DNA of 64,000 bases, taken from NCBI GenBank assembly GCA_003217735.2, contig CP031585.1, positions 1,351,501-1,415,500 of the forward strand, written 5' to 3'. The notes under the pieces are model-generated. The model searched no databases, had not been told where the DNA came from, and saw only the letters and a program-made list of their open reading frames with translations. The position numbers were made by a program, and so were the translations under genes. Below, piece by piece: positions 1-7,817 of the stretch; within the stretch, counting starts at the first letter, position 1; each line of letters starts with the position of its first letter. Source of the DNA: Marinibacterium anthonyi (GTDB lineage: Bacteria > Pseudomonadota > Alphaproteobacteria > Rhodobacterales > Rhodobacteraceae).

Positions 1-201
1 CGAATGCATGTGGCTGTTGATCAGCCCGGGCATCACCAGCTTGTCGGTACCGTCGATGACGGTGTCCGCCCCCGACAGGTCCAGCCCGATGCCGATGGCG
101 GCGATGCGATCCTGTTCGATCAGGATGTCGGCGGCAAAGGGAATGGCGCGGTTTTCGGGATCCATGGACAGGATCTGCGCGCCCTTGATGGCGATGCTCA
201 T
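1..201 (-). CDS. Amidohydrolase, N-terminal fragment (cut by window edge)
   Basis: The 67 visible residues begin MSIAIKGAQILSMDPEN and continue to a GLINSHMHS segment. This is the beta-sandwich start of cytosine deaminase/guanine deaminase-type amidohydrolases, and HxH is the first metal-binding pair. The rest lies outside the window. The ATG overlaps the stop of the upstream ABC ATPase by four bases (ATGA), so it is the last visible gene of the transporter operon. It resembles the N-terminus of the 8-oxoguanine-deaminase-like enzyme at 49002 in this window. A hydrolytic deaminase acting on the imported ring compound is inferred; the substrate cannot be read from this fragment. Confidence 0.85.
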   Translation of the reverse strand, partial: MSIAIKGAQILSMDPENRAIPFAADILIEQDRIAAIGIGLDLSGADTVIDGTDKLVMPGLINSHMHS

Positions 202-1283
202 TGGTCTTCCTTCAGGACGTATGCGACCTCGGCCGGCCAGCTGGCGTGAATCGTCGTGCCGACGTCCAGCGACAGCCGGTCAAGTTCGCTTTGTTGTTTC
301 TGAACCTTCATCTCGGTGCCGTCCGCCAGCTCCAGCAGGAGCGTCACGAAGGAGCCGGTGAATTCCTCGGTCAGCAGGGTTGCCGTCACCTCGTTCTCGG
401 CCTCGGTCGGCGTGGCCGACAATGTCACGCGGTCGGCGGGGATGAGGAACACGGCGTGATCGCCTGCGGTCGGCGGATGGCCGTCGGTGGCGCGGAACAG
501 GCCCAGCGGCGTTTCGATCCGCCCGTCCGATATGACCTTGCCGGCGATGATCGTGTTGGCCCCGACGAATTCCGCGACAAAGCGGTTGGCGGGCGCGCGA
601 TAGACTTCTTTCGCCGCGCCGATCTGCTGAACGCGGCCTTCGGACATGATGGCCACGCGGTCGGCCAGCGCGAAGGCTTCGGATTGCGAATGGGTCACGT
701 AGATGAAGGTGATGCCCAACTCGCGGTGAAGGCGCTTCAATTCCGACTGCATGTGCAGCCGCAGGTGGGCGTCGAGCGCGGACAGCGGTTCGTCCAGCAG
801 CAGGATCTCGGGTTCCAGCGCCAGCGCGCGGGCCAGCGCCACGCGCTGGCGTTGTCCGCCCGACAGCTGGTCGACCTTGCGTTTCGCGAAGCCGGAGATC
901 CCCAGCCGTTCCATCCATTCGCCGGCCTTCTTGCGGCGATCCGGCGTGGTGGCGCGGCCTTTCTGTTTCAGCCCGAACTCGACATTCTCGGCCACGGTCA
1001 TGAACGGGAACAGCGCATAGGATTGCCAGACCATCGGCATGTCGCGTTCCCACGGCGGCAGGTCGGTGATCTCGCGGTCCCACAACCTGATCGTCCCTTC
1101 GGTGGGAAATTCGAGCCCCGCCAGCATCCGCAGCGTGGTGGACTTGCCGCAGCCCGAGGGGCCCATCATGGCCAGGAATTCGCCCTTTTCCACCTCGAAG
1201 GATGTCGGGTGCAGGGCGGTGGCGGATCCAAAGCGCTTGGTCACGCCGTCGAGGGTAAGGATATGGCGCATGGAAGTCGTCAT
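198..1283 (-). CDS. Polyamine-type ABC transporter ATP-binding protein (PotA-like)
   Basis: A 361-residue ABC ATPase energising the permease pair encoded just upstream. Walker A is GPSGCGKST at about residues 41-49, the Q-loop is at Gln87, the LSGGQ signature at about 140-144, and the Walker B ILLLDEP is followed by a SALD D-loop and a THSQSEA H-loop. The C-terminal ~120 residues fit a TOBE domain, as in PotA/FbpC importers. The chosen ATG follows the upstream stop by 10 bases; an in-frame ATG 39 bases earlier would run into the permease gene and lacks ABC homology. Family membership is certain; the transported compound is not. Confidence 0.93.
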   Translation of the reverse strand: MTTSMRHILTLDGVTKRFGSATALHPTSFEVEKGEFLAMMGPSGCGKSTTLRMLAGLEFPTEGTIRLWDREITDLPPWERDMPMVWQSYALFPFMTVAENVEFGLKQKGRATTPDRRKKAGEWMERLGISGFAKRKVDQLSGGQRQRVALARALALEPEILLLDEPLSALDAHLRLHMQSELKRLHRELGITFIYVTHSQSEAFALADRVAIMSEGRVQQIGAAKEVYRAPANRFVAEFVGANTIIAGKVISDGRIETPLGLFRATDGHPPTAGDHAVFLIPADRVTLSATPTEAENEVTATLLTEEFTGSFVTLLLELADGTEMKVQKQQSELDRLSLDVGTTIHASWPAEVAYVLKEDQ

Positions 1284-1293
1284 TGGGGGACCT

Positions 1294-2070
1294 TCAGGAT
1301 TTGCGCTCGCGCCGGGTGGCAAGCAGTTGCGCCACCCCGGCCAGCGTCACCGAGATGAAGAAGACGATGGAGCCGATGGCGTTGATCCGGGGGCTGACCT
1401 GGCCCTGCAGCAGGGCAAGGATGCGCACCGGCAGGGTTTCTTCCAGCCCCGACACGAACCAGGCGATCATGAATTCGTCGAAGGAGACGGCGGCGGTGAT
1501 GGCGAGCGCCGCGAAGATCGACGGCAGGCACCACGGGATGGTGACCGCGCGCATCGTCATCCAGCGCGAGGCGCCCAGGTTCCAGGCCGCCGGTTCAATG
1601 TCGGGCGACATGTCGGCCAGCCGCATCCGGATCAGCGCCATGGCGAAGGGCGCGCAGATGACCACGTGGCCGATCATCACCGCGCGCAATGTGCCCACCA
1701 GGTTGATCATGGAAAAGAACGACAGCATCGCCAGGCCAAGGATCAGCACCGGCACGGTGGGGGGCAGGGCGGCCAGCGCAAGGTAGGGCGTCTTGCCGGT
1801 GAAGTTGAAGCGGTAGTCGGTGTAGGCGGTGGCGAAGCCGATGAAGGTCGACACCACCGACACGACGCCCGAGACCTTGAGCGACCTAAGGAACCCCGCC
1901 CGCACCGTGTCGTCCGTCAGGATCGCCCGATACCACGTCAGCGAGAACCCGCCCCAGGGCAGCGACGGAAAGCGGTCGGCGTTGAAGGAAAAGACGACGA
2001 TCGAGGCGATCGGTGCCAGGATGAAGACGAAGACCAGCACCGTCCAGATGGCCTGCACGCGGTCCCTCAT
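1294..2070 (-). CDS. Polyamine-type ABC transporter permease (PotC-like)
   Basis: 258 residues with about six hydrophobic segments. It carries the EAA-loop region typical of binding-protein-dependent permeases (EPAAWNLGASRWMTMRAVTIP, roughly residues 160-180). It starts MRDRVQAIWTVLVF with a first membrane helix directly after the start. The ATG overlaps the stop of the preceding permease by four bases (ATGA), so the two halves of the membrane channel are translationally coupled. The pairing with a PotB-like subunit, a PotD-like binding protein and a PotA-like ATPase marks the spermidine/putrescine transporter family, whose members also carry other cationic or heterocyclic solutes. Confidence 0.92.
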   Translation of the reverse strand: MRDRVQAIWTVLVFVFILAPIASIVVFSFNADRFPSLPWGGFSLTWYRAILTDDTVRAGFLRSLKVSGVVSVVSTFIGFATAYTDYRFNFTGKTPYLALAALPPTVPVLILGLAMLSFFSMINLVGTLRAVMIGHVVICAPFAMALIRMRLADMSPDIEPAAWNLGASRWMTMRAVTIPWCLPSIFAALAITAAVSFDEFMIAWFVSGLEETLPVRILALLQGQVSPRINAIGSIVFFISVTLAGVAQLLATRRERKS

Positions 2071-2936
2071 TTGCGGCCTCCGGGCTTGCCGTAGGCGGCA
2101 AACAGCGACCCGAACAACACGACGATCAGCGTCACCACCATCGTCACCGCCACGACCGAGGCGCGGGGCCAGTTGTTGCCGGATTTCGTCTGGTCGACGA
2201 TCAGGATCGACATGGTGGGCGGCTTGCCCCCGCCCAGGTATGCGGGGCTGACGTAATCGCCGAACGACAGGATGAAGGCGAAGGTGGCGGCAAGGATCAG
2301 CCCGACGCGGGCGGCGGGGATGGTGACGGTCAGCGTGGTCTTCAGCGGCCCGCAACCCAGGTTGTGGGCGGCGCCGATCAGGTCGCGGTTCACGTTGGAC
2401 AGCGCGAACAGCTGGATCAGCATCACCAGCGGCAGGCACAGCGTCAGGTAGCCCACGCAGGCGCCGAAGGTGTTGTTGAGCATCTCGAACGGGCCAAGTC
2501 CCAGCCAGCCGAAGACCACGTTCAGCACGCCTTCGGTCGACAGGATGATCTTCCACGAATAGACGCGCACCAGGTAGCTGGTGAAGAACGGCGTGATCAG
2601 CAGGAACATGGCCCAGCGGCGGGTGGACGGTTTCGCCTTGAACGCCAGGTAATGCGCCGCCGGAAAGGCGATGACGCTGGCCAGCACGGCGACCAGCAGC
2701 GCCAGTTCGAACGTGTGGACATAGGCCTTCCAGAAATAGTCGCGGGTGAACATCCTGTCCCAGTTCGACAGGACGAAGTCGGGCGTCAGGCGATAGTTCT
2801 TCACCACCCAGAAGCTCATCGACACGAGCACGAGCAGCGGCGCGAGGAAGAAGGCGGTCTGCCAGATCAGCGAGGGCGCGGCCCAGAAGGCGGCGAACCC
2901 ATCGATCAGGCGGCGGGGTGTCTTTGGTTTGGCCAT
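2067..2936 (-). CDS. Polyamine-type ABC transporter permease (PotB-like)
   Basis: 289 residues with six predicted membrane segments. A cytoplasmic N-terminus (MAKPKTPRRLIDGF) leads into a first helix near residues 25-45, then a periplasmic loop carrying TPDFVLSNWDRMF, as in PotB/PotH subunits. The EAA-like loop (IGAAHNLGCGPLKTTLTVTIP) docks the ATPase. It lies 57 bases downstream of the binding-protein gene and overlaps the next permease by four bases. Family assignment rests on the conserved architecture and operon order; substrate specificity is set by the binding protein and is unknown. Confidence 0.92.
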   Translation of the reverse strand: MAKPKTPRRLIDGFAAFWAAPSLIWQTAFFLAPLLVLVSMSFWVVKNYRLTPDFVLSNWDRMFTRDYFWKAYVHTFELALLVAVLASVIAFPAAHYLAFKAKPSTRRWAMFLLITPFFTSYLVRVYSWKIILSTEGVLNVVFGWLGLGPFEMLNNTFGACVGYLTLCLPLVMLIQLFALSNVNRDLIGAAHNLGCGPLKTTLTVTIPAARVGLILAATFAFILSFGDYVSPAYLGGGKPPTMSILIVDQTKSGNNWPRASVVAVTMVVTLIVVLFGSLFAAYGKPGGRK

Positions 2937-2993
2937 GGGGGCTGGGTAGTCTGAATTGGGGGGCCGCCCCGGGGTGGAGCGGCCCGGAAAGCG

Positions 2994-4127
2994 TTACGCC
3001 TTGAAGTCGGTGAAGGCGTCGGTCCAGTCCTCGATCGGCTGCTGGACCGGGGTCCGGCGGATGTTGATCTTGCCCTCGGCATAGTCGTCCATGACGTTGT
3101 TGTCGCTGAAGGTCAGGCGCAGGCGCTTGGCCGCGTCGGGGTTGGTCTCGTTCAGGACTTCCCAGCCCTTCTTGGACGGGATCGACGCGTTGTAGGCGGG
3201 CATCACGGCGGACCGGGCCTGTCCTTCGGGCGATGTCATGTACTGGATGTATTCCTTGGCCAGGTCTGCCTTGGGGGTGTCCTTGCCGATGCACAGGCTT
3301 TCGGTCCACTGCACGCCGCCTTCCTTGGGCACCCAGGACGACACCGGCACGCCGTCGGCGGCCAGCAGCTGGGTGATCCAGTCGCCGACGCCGGGGATGA
3401 TCGCCGCGTCGCCGTTGGTCAGCGACGAGAACGTGTCGGCCATGGAATAGAACCCGGTGGTCTGCGGCTTGACCTCGTCCATGAAGCCCAGCAGGGCGGC
3501 GAATTCGTCATCGTTGATGTCGTAGGGATGGCCGATGTTGCCGGCGCCGCACGACAGGCAGCCCATCGACGGCAGGTACCAGTCGAAATAGCCCACCTTG
3601 CCGGTCAGCTTGGGGTCCATCAGGATCTGGTAGGTGTCGACCTCTTCGCGGGTCAGCACGTCGGTGCGGTAGGACACGCCCAGGTAGCCGAAGCGGATGA
3701 TGACCGAATACAGCGTGTCGTCGATCCAGTGGCCGGGGAAGTGCTGGAATTCGGGGAAGAAATCCTCGAACGGGTAATCCTCGGGCGTCAGGGGCTGGAT
3801 GAACCCGCCCTGCATCAGCTGGATCACGTATTCGGCGTCCGACAGGATCAGGTCATAGGTGCCCACGGGGCTCTGGTTGACCAGCGCCACCATGTTGTCG
3901 CCGCCCACGTATTCCTTGGCCACGACCTTGATGCCGGTGGCTTCTTCGAACGGGCCGATGACGGCGGGGTCGGTGTGGCCCGGCCAGGTCAGCAGGTTCA
4001 GCGTCTTGTCGCCGTCCTGCGCGCGCACGATCGACGGCGCGGCCAGCAGCGTGGCGCCGGCGCCGATCCCCTGAAGCACGCTCCGGCGCTGGATCAGGCC
4101 GGATGTCGGTTTGATGAGTTTGGTCAT
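2994..4127 (-). CDS. Polyamine-type ABC transporter substrate-binding protein
   Basis: 377 residues. The N-terminus has a twin arginine (QRRSVLQG, Arg14-Arg15) followed by a hydrophobic stretch and an APSIVRAQ cleavage region, so export by Tat (less likely Sec) to the periplasm is inferred. The mature part begins with a PotD-like beta strand (LNLLTWPGHTDPAVIGPFE) and ends with helices typical of PotD/PotF proteins. The ATG overlaps the stop of the deaminase gene by four bases. Linkage to a nucleobase-type deaminase upstream and an amidohydrolase downstream argues for a heterocyclic ligand rather than a simple polyamine; this is inference. Confidence 0.9.
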   Translation of the reverse strand: MTKLIKPTSGLIQRRSVLQGIGAGATLLAAPSIVRAQDGDKTLNLLTWPGHTDPAVIGPFEEATGIKVVAKEYVGGDNMVALVNQSPVGTYDLILSDAEYVIQLMQGGFIQPLTPEDYPFEDFFPEFQHFPGHWIDDTLYSVIIRFGYLGVSYRTDVLTREEVDTYQILMDPKLTGKVGYFDWYLPSMGCLSCGAGNIGHPYDINDDEFAALLGFMDEVKPQTTGFYSMADTFSSLTNGDAAIIPGVGDWITQLLAADGVPVSSWVPKEGGVQWTESLCIGKDTPKADLAKEYIQYMTSPEGQARSAVMPAYNASIPSKKGWEVLNETNPDAAKRLRLTFSDNNVMDDYAEGKINIRRTPVQQPIEDWTDAFTDFKA

Positions 4128-4645
4128 GTTACCATCCCTGTCGTCTGGTCTTTGAGTTGGTCTGTTGGATCGTTGAACGGTTCGAAGCCGGGCTGTTCGC
4201 TCCACAGCTTCAGGACTGCGCGGCTTTCGTTGGCCAGCAATTGTGTCGCGGGGATCGCCCTGTCGTGCAGCGGGCTTCGCACCAGGTCGCTCAGCGGCTG
4301 CAGCTCGAAGCCCAGCGACTTGCAATCGTTCAGCGTGGCCGCGTAGTACAGCGTGTCGATGCGCGCCCAGAACATCGCGGCGACACACATCGCGCAAGGT
4401 TCGCAGGTGGTGTAAAGCGTGCAGCCCGACAGGTCCCATGTGCCCAGGGTGCGCCCGGCATCGCGGATCGCCTCGATCTCGCCGTGCGATGTGGCGTCGT
4501 TGTTGTTGAACACATTGTTGACGCCTTCACCGACGATCCGGCCATCCTTGACGATGACGGCACCGAACGGCGCCGCGCCGGTCTCGATCATTGCCTTGCG
4601 GCTGATCTCGATCGCACGTGCCATGAAATCGGATGGCTCCGGCAT
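4124..4645 (-). CDS. Nucleoside/nucleobase deaminase of the CDA fold
   Basis: 173 residues. The zinc-site motifs of cytidine-deaminase-like enzymes are intact: His54 and catalytic Glu56 in SHGEIEAI, then Cys84 and Cys87 in CEPCAMC. Length and motif spacing match bacterial guanine/cytosine deaminases and the 'nucleoside deaminase' group. The start is the ATG at MPEPSDF, preceded by a GGGGGT purine run; longer frames upstream look non-coding. It is the first gene of the transporter operon and its stop overlaps the binding-protein ATG. It probably removes an amino group from the imported ring compound in the cytoplasm. A second enzyme of this fold, TadA, lies at 34783 and is distinct. Confidence 0.9.
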   Translation of the reverse strand: MPEPSDFMARAIEISRKAMIETGAAPFGAVIVKDGRIVGEGVNNVFNNNDATSHGEIEAIRDAGRTLGTWDLSGCTLYTTCEPCAMCVAAMFWARIDTLYYAATLNDCKSLGFELQPLSDLVRSPLHDRAIPATQLLANESRAVLKLWSEQPGFEPFNDPTDQLKDQTTGMVT

Positions 4646-4931
4646 GATCGACCCCCATTTTCTCCCAGTCACGGCGCCACTGCGGCGGATCGGGCGCCAA
4701 ACTGTCAACGAGAGCACGTTGCTTTGCGGCACGCCCCAAAGCTTCGCCCAGTGATTGTGCGTATTTTCTATCTTTTGGTCAAAAATGCGGCGGCGGGCCA
4801 TTGTGGCCGGCATGAGGCGGCCGTCGGCATTGCGCGGGGGGCTACCGTGCCCGGAATTTGGGCCGAACGGGGCCGAACGGGGCCGGTAATCGGGCCGTCG
4901 GCCTGCCCGGCGCGTCCAACAGGAGGAAGCC

Positions 4932-5723
4932 ATGCTGATCGCGCACCTGTCCGATCCGCATCTGCGGGCAAAGGGGCAGCTTTACCAGGGGCTGGTCGAC
5001 ACCAATGCGCTGTTCGACCTGGCGCTGGATGCGCTCCTGGCGCTGGATCCGCAGCCCGATATCGTGATCCTCACCGGCGACCTTGTCGACGAGCCCACGG
5101 CCGAAGACTATGCCCAGGCCACCGCGAAGCTGTCGCGCATCCGCCAGCCGGTCTATGCCATCCCCGGCAACCACGACGAACGCGAGGCCTTTCGCGGCTG
5201 CCTGTCCGGGGCGGGATACCTGCCGGACGATGGCCCGCTGCACTACGTGGTCGACGGCGCGCTGCGGGTGGTGGCGCTGGATGTCACCGTGCCGGGGGAA
5301 CATCACGGGCAGGTGGATGCGGCGGCGGCATCCTGGCTGGACCGCACGCTGGCGCAGGCGCCCGACGTGCCGACCCTGGTGATGATGCACCAGCCGCCGA
5401 TCCTGTCGGGCATCGACTGCATCGACACCTACAATTGCCGGGGCGCCGATCTGCTCGAGGCGGTGCTGTCCCGTCACGGCCAGGTCGAAAGGTTGCTGTG
5501 TGGTCATGTCCACCGCTACATGCAGGCGCGGTTCGGAGGCACCATGGTGATCACGGCGCCCAGCACGGCGACCTCGATCGCGCTCCGCCTGGGCCCTGAT
5601 GCCGCGCCGGCGTCGGTTCTTGAGCCGCCCGCGCTCTTGCTGCACGACCTGCGGCCCGGCCGGCCGCTGATGACGCATCACGTGCCGATCGGCCGGTTTC
5701 CGGGGCCGTTCCCGTTCTTTTGA
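4932..5723 (+). CDS. CpdA/GpdQ-like metallophosphodiesterase
   Basis: 263 residues of the calcineurin-like phosphoesterase superfamily. The dinuclear-metal motifs occur in order: DPH at residues 8-10, GDLVD at 49-53, GNHDE at 79-83, a lone His in MMHQPP near 155, and GHVH near 193. This set matches class III cyclic nucleotide phosphodiesterases (CpdA) and glycerophosphodiesterases (GpdQ); the sequence alone does not separate them. A strong AGGAGG site sits just before the ATG. It is divergent from the transporter operon, with 286 bases between that hold no other gene and presumably both promoters. Confidence 0.88.
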   Translation: MLIAHLSDPHLRAKGQLYQGLVDTNALFDLALDALLALDPQPDIVILTGDLVDEPTAEDYAQATAKLSRIRQPVYAIPGNHDEREAFRGCLSGAGYLPDDGPLHYVVDGALRVVALDVTVPGEHHGQVDAAAASWLDRTLAQAPDVPTLVMMHQPPILSGIDCIDTYNCRGADLLEAVLSRHGQVERLLCGHVHRYMQARFGGTMVITAPSTATSIALRLGPDAAPASVLEPPALLLHDLRPGRPLMTHHVPIGRFPGPFPFF

Positions 5724-5843
5724 ATGCCCGTGTCCATGGCCCATACCCGTCCGCCCGCTTGACCAAAGGGGTCCAAGCCGCCATGACCGAGGCGGCCCGT
5801 CCGCGATCGCGGCGGCGCCGATGAGGATGGAAGAGGACCTTAC

Positions 5844-7643
5844 ATGGCCGACAGCAAGGCCGCGCCGGGCAAGACGGAGCCGCGCGAGAAATCGAAGAAG
5901 ATCGGATCGCTGGCGGCGCTCTGGCCATTCATGCGCCCCTACCGGCTGCTGATCCTGCAGGCCCTTGGCGCGCTGGTCCTGACGGCGGCGGTGTCGCTGA
6001 CGCTGCCCCTGGCGGTCCGCCGGGTGATCGACAACTTCCGCACCGGCGATTCCGAACTGCTCGACAAGTACTTCCTGGCCGCCCTTGTCATCGCCGCGCT
6101 GATGGCCGTGGGGTCGGGCCTTCGCTATGCGCTGGTGACCCGGCTGGGCGAACGGGTGGTGGCCGACATCCGCAAGGCCGTCTTTGACCGCGTCATCGGG
6201 ATGAGCCCGGCCTTCTTCGAAAACATCATGACCGGCGAGGTTCTCAGCCGCATCACCACCGACACCACGCTGATCCAGTCGGTGGTGGGCTCGTCGATCT
6301 CGATCGCGCTGCGCAACACGCTGATGTTCATCGGCGGGCTGATCCTGATGACCCTGACGTCGGCCAAGCTCAGCGGGCTGGTCCTGTTGCTGGTGCCGCT
6401 GGTCATCGTGCCGATCCTGACGCTGGGCCGCCGCCTGCGCGCGATCTCGAAGGAAAACCAGGACTGGATCGCGGCGTCCTCGGGCAATGCATCCGAAGCG
6501 CTGGGGGCGGTGCAGACCGTCCAGGCCTTCACCAACGAGATCGCCAGCCGCACGGCCTTCGGCGAGGTGACGGAAACCTCCTACGACGTGGCCCGCCGCC
6601 GCATCCGCACGCGGGCGGCAATGACCGTGATCGTCATCTTCCTGGTGTTCACCGGCATCATCGGCGTGCTCTGGATCGGGGCAAACGACGTGCGTTCGGG
6701 CCAGATGTCGGACGGCACGCTGGTGCAGTTCCTGATCTACGCGGTCATGGTGTCCGGCGCCGTCGCCGCCCTGTCCGAGATCTGGGGCGAGCTGCAGCGC
6801 GCCGCCGGGGCGACCGAACGGCTGGTCGAACTGCTGCAATTGCAGGACAGCGTGCAGGACCCGGAAACCCCCGAACAGATGCCCCTGCCGGTGCGCGGCG
6901 ACATCGCCTTCGAGGACGTGCATTTCCGCTATCCCGCACGCCCCGAACGCGCCGCGCTGGACGGTGTCAGCCTGAATGTGAAGGCGGGCGAGACGGTGGC
7001 ATTCGTCGGCCCCTCCGGCGCGGGCAAGACGACGATCCTGCAACTGCTGCTGCGCTTTTACGACCCCGACCAGGGCCGCATCACGCTGGACGGCGTCGAC
7101 CTGGCCACCGTCGCGCGCAAGGACTTCCGCCAGGCGATGGCGCTGGTGCCCCAGGATCCGGTGATCTTTGCCGCCTCGGCGCGGGACAACATCCGCTTCG
7201 GCCGCCCCGATGCCACCGATGCCGAAGTCGAGGCCGCCGCCAAGGCCGCCGCCGCGCATGATTTCATCGCCGCCCTGCCGCAGGGATACGAATCCTACGT
7301 CGGCGAACGCGGCGTGATGCTGTCGGGCGGCCAGAAACAGCGCATCGCCATCGCCCGCGCCATTCTGCGCGACGCGCCCGTGCTGCTGCTTGACGAGGCG
7401 ACCAGCGCGCTGGACGCCGAAAGCGAACGGCTGGTGCAGGACGCGGTCGACCGGCTGTCGCAGGGCCGCACCATGCTGGTCATCGCCCACCGGCTGGCCA
7501 CGGTGAAGAAGGCCGACCGCATCGTGGTGATGGAAGACGGCCGCATCGTCGCCCAGGGCACCCATGACGCGCTGGTCGGCCAGGGTGGGTTGTACGCACG
7601 GCTGGCGCGCCTTCAGTTCACCGACGGCATCGCGGCGGAATAG
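5844..7643 (+). CDS. MsbA/LmrA-type ABC exporter (fused membrane and ATPase domains)
   Basis: 599 residues: a six-helix exporter domain at about 30-320, then a nucleotide-binding domain. Walker A GPSGAGKTT is near 389-397, the signature LSGGQKQR near 493, Walker B VLLLDEATSALD near 512-523, and an IAHRLAT H-loop follows. This half-transporter should work as a homodimer in the inner membrane, exporting lipids or amphipathic compounds. The N-terminus is lysine-rich and cytoplasmic. A GAGGA site precedes the ATG. It follows the phosphoesterase by 120 bases; a functional link is not obvious. Confidence 0.93.
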   Translation: MADSKAAPGKTEPREKSKKIGSLAALWPFMRPYRLLILQALGALVLTAAVSLTLPLAVRRVIDNFRTGDSELLDKYFLAALVIAALMAVGSGLRYALVTRLGERVVADIRKAVFDRVIGMSPAFFENIMTGEVLSRITTDTTLIQSVVGSSISIALRNTLMFIGGLILMTLTSAKLSGLVLLLVPLVIVPILTLGRRLRAISKENQDWIAASSGNASEALGAVQTVQAFTNEIASRTAFGEVTETSYDVARRRIRTRAAMTVIVIFLVFTGIIGVLWIGANDVRSGQMSDGTLVQFLIYAVMVSGAVAALSEIWGELQRAAGATERLVELLQLQDSVQDPETPEQMPLPVRGDIAFEDVHFRYPARPERAALDGVSLNVKAGETVAFVGPSGAGKTTILQLLLRFYDPDQGRITLDGVDLATVARKDFRQAMALVPQDPVIFAASARDNIRFGRPDATDAEVEAAAKAAAAHDFIAALPQGYESYVGERGVMLSGGQKQRIAIARAILRDAPVLLLDEATSALDAESERLVQDAVDRLSQGRTMLVIAHRLATVKKADRIVVMEDGRIVAQGTHDALVGQGGLYARLARLQFTDGIAAE

Positions 7644-7817
7644 GCAGGGTGACGTAGCGGAGCCTTATCCCTTGCGTGAAAACAAGGATTTAGGCCGCAA
7701 ATTGCGTCACGTCAGATGGGCTCCAGCCGCCTTGCGTACGGGCGGCATTCCCATATCCTGCCGCCAAGGGAGATTTGAAGCGGGCTGACCGGCTTCAAAA
7801 GAGGGGAGAGCAGGCGC

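Noticed and set aside
4842-7565. A 907-codon open frame on the minus strand across the phosphoesterase and exporter genes
   Set aside because: It is antisense to two genes with complete catalytic motifs; its translation is low-complexity His/Arg/Gln/Asp and matches no fold. High GC makes such shadow frames common.
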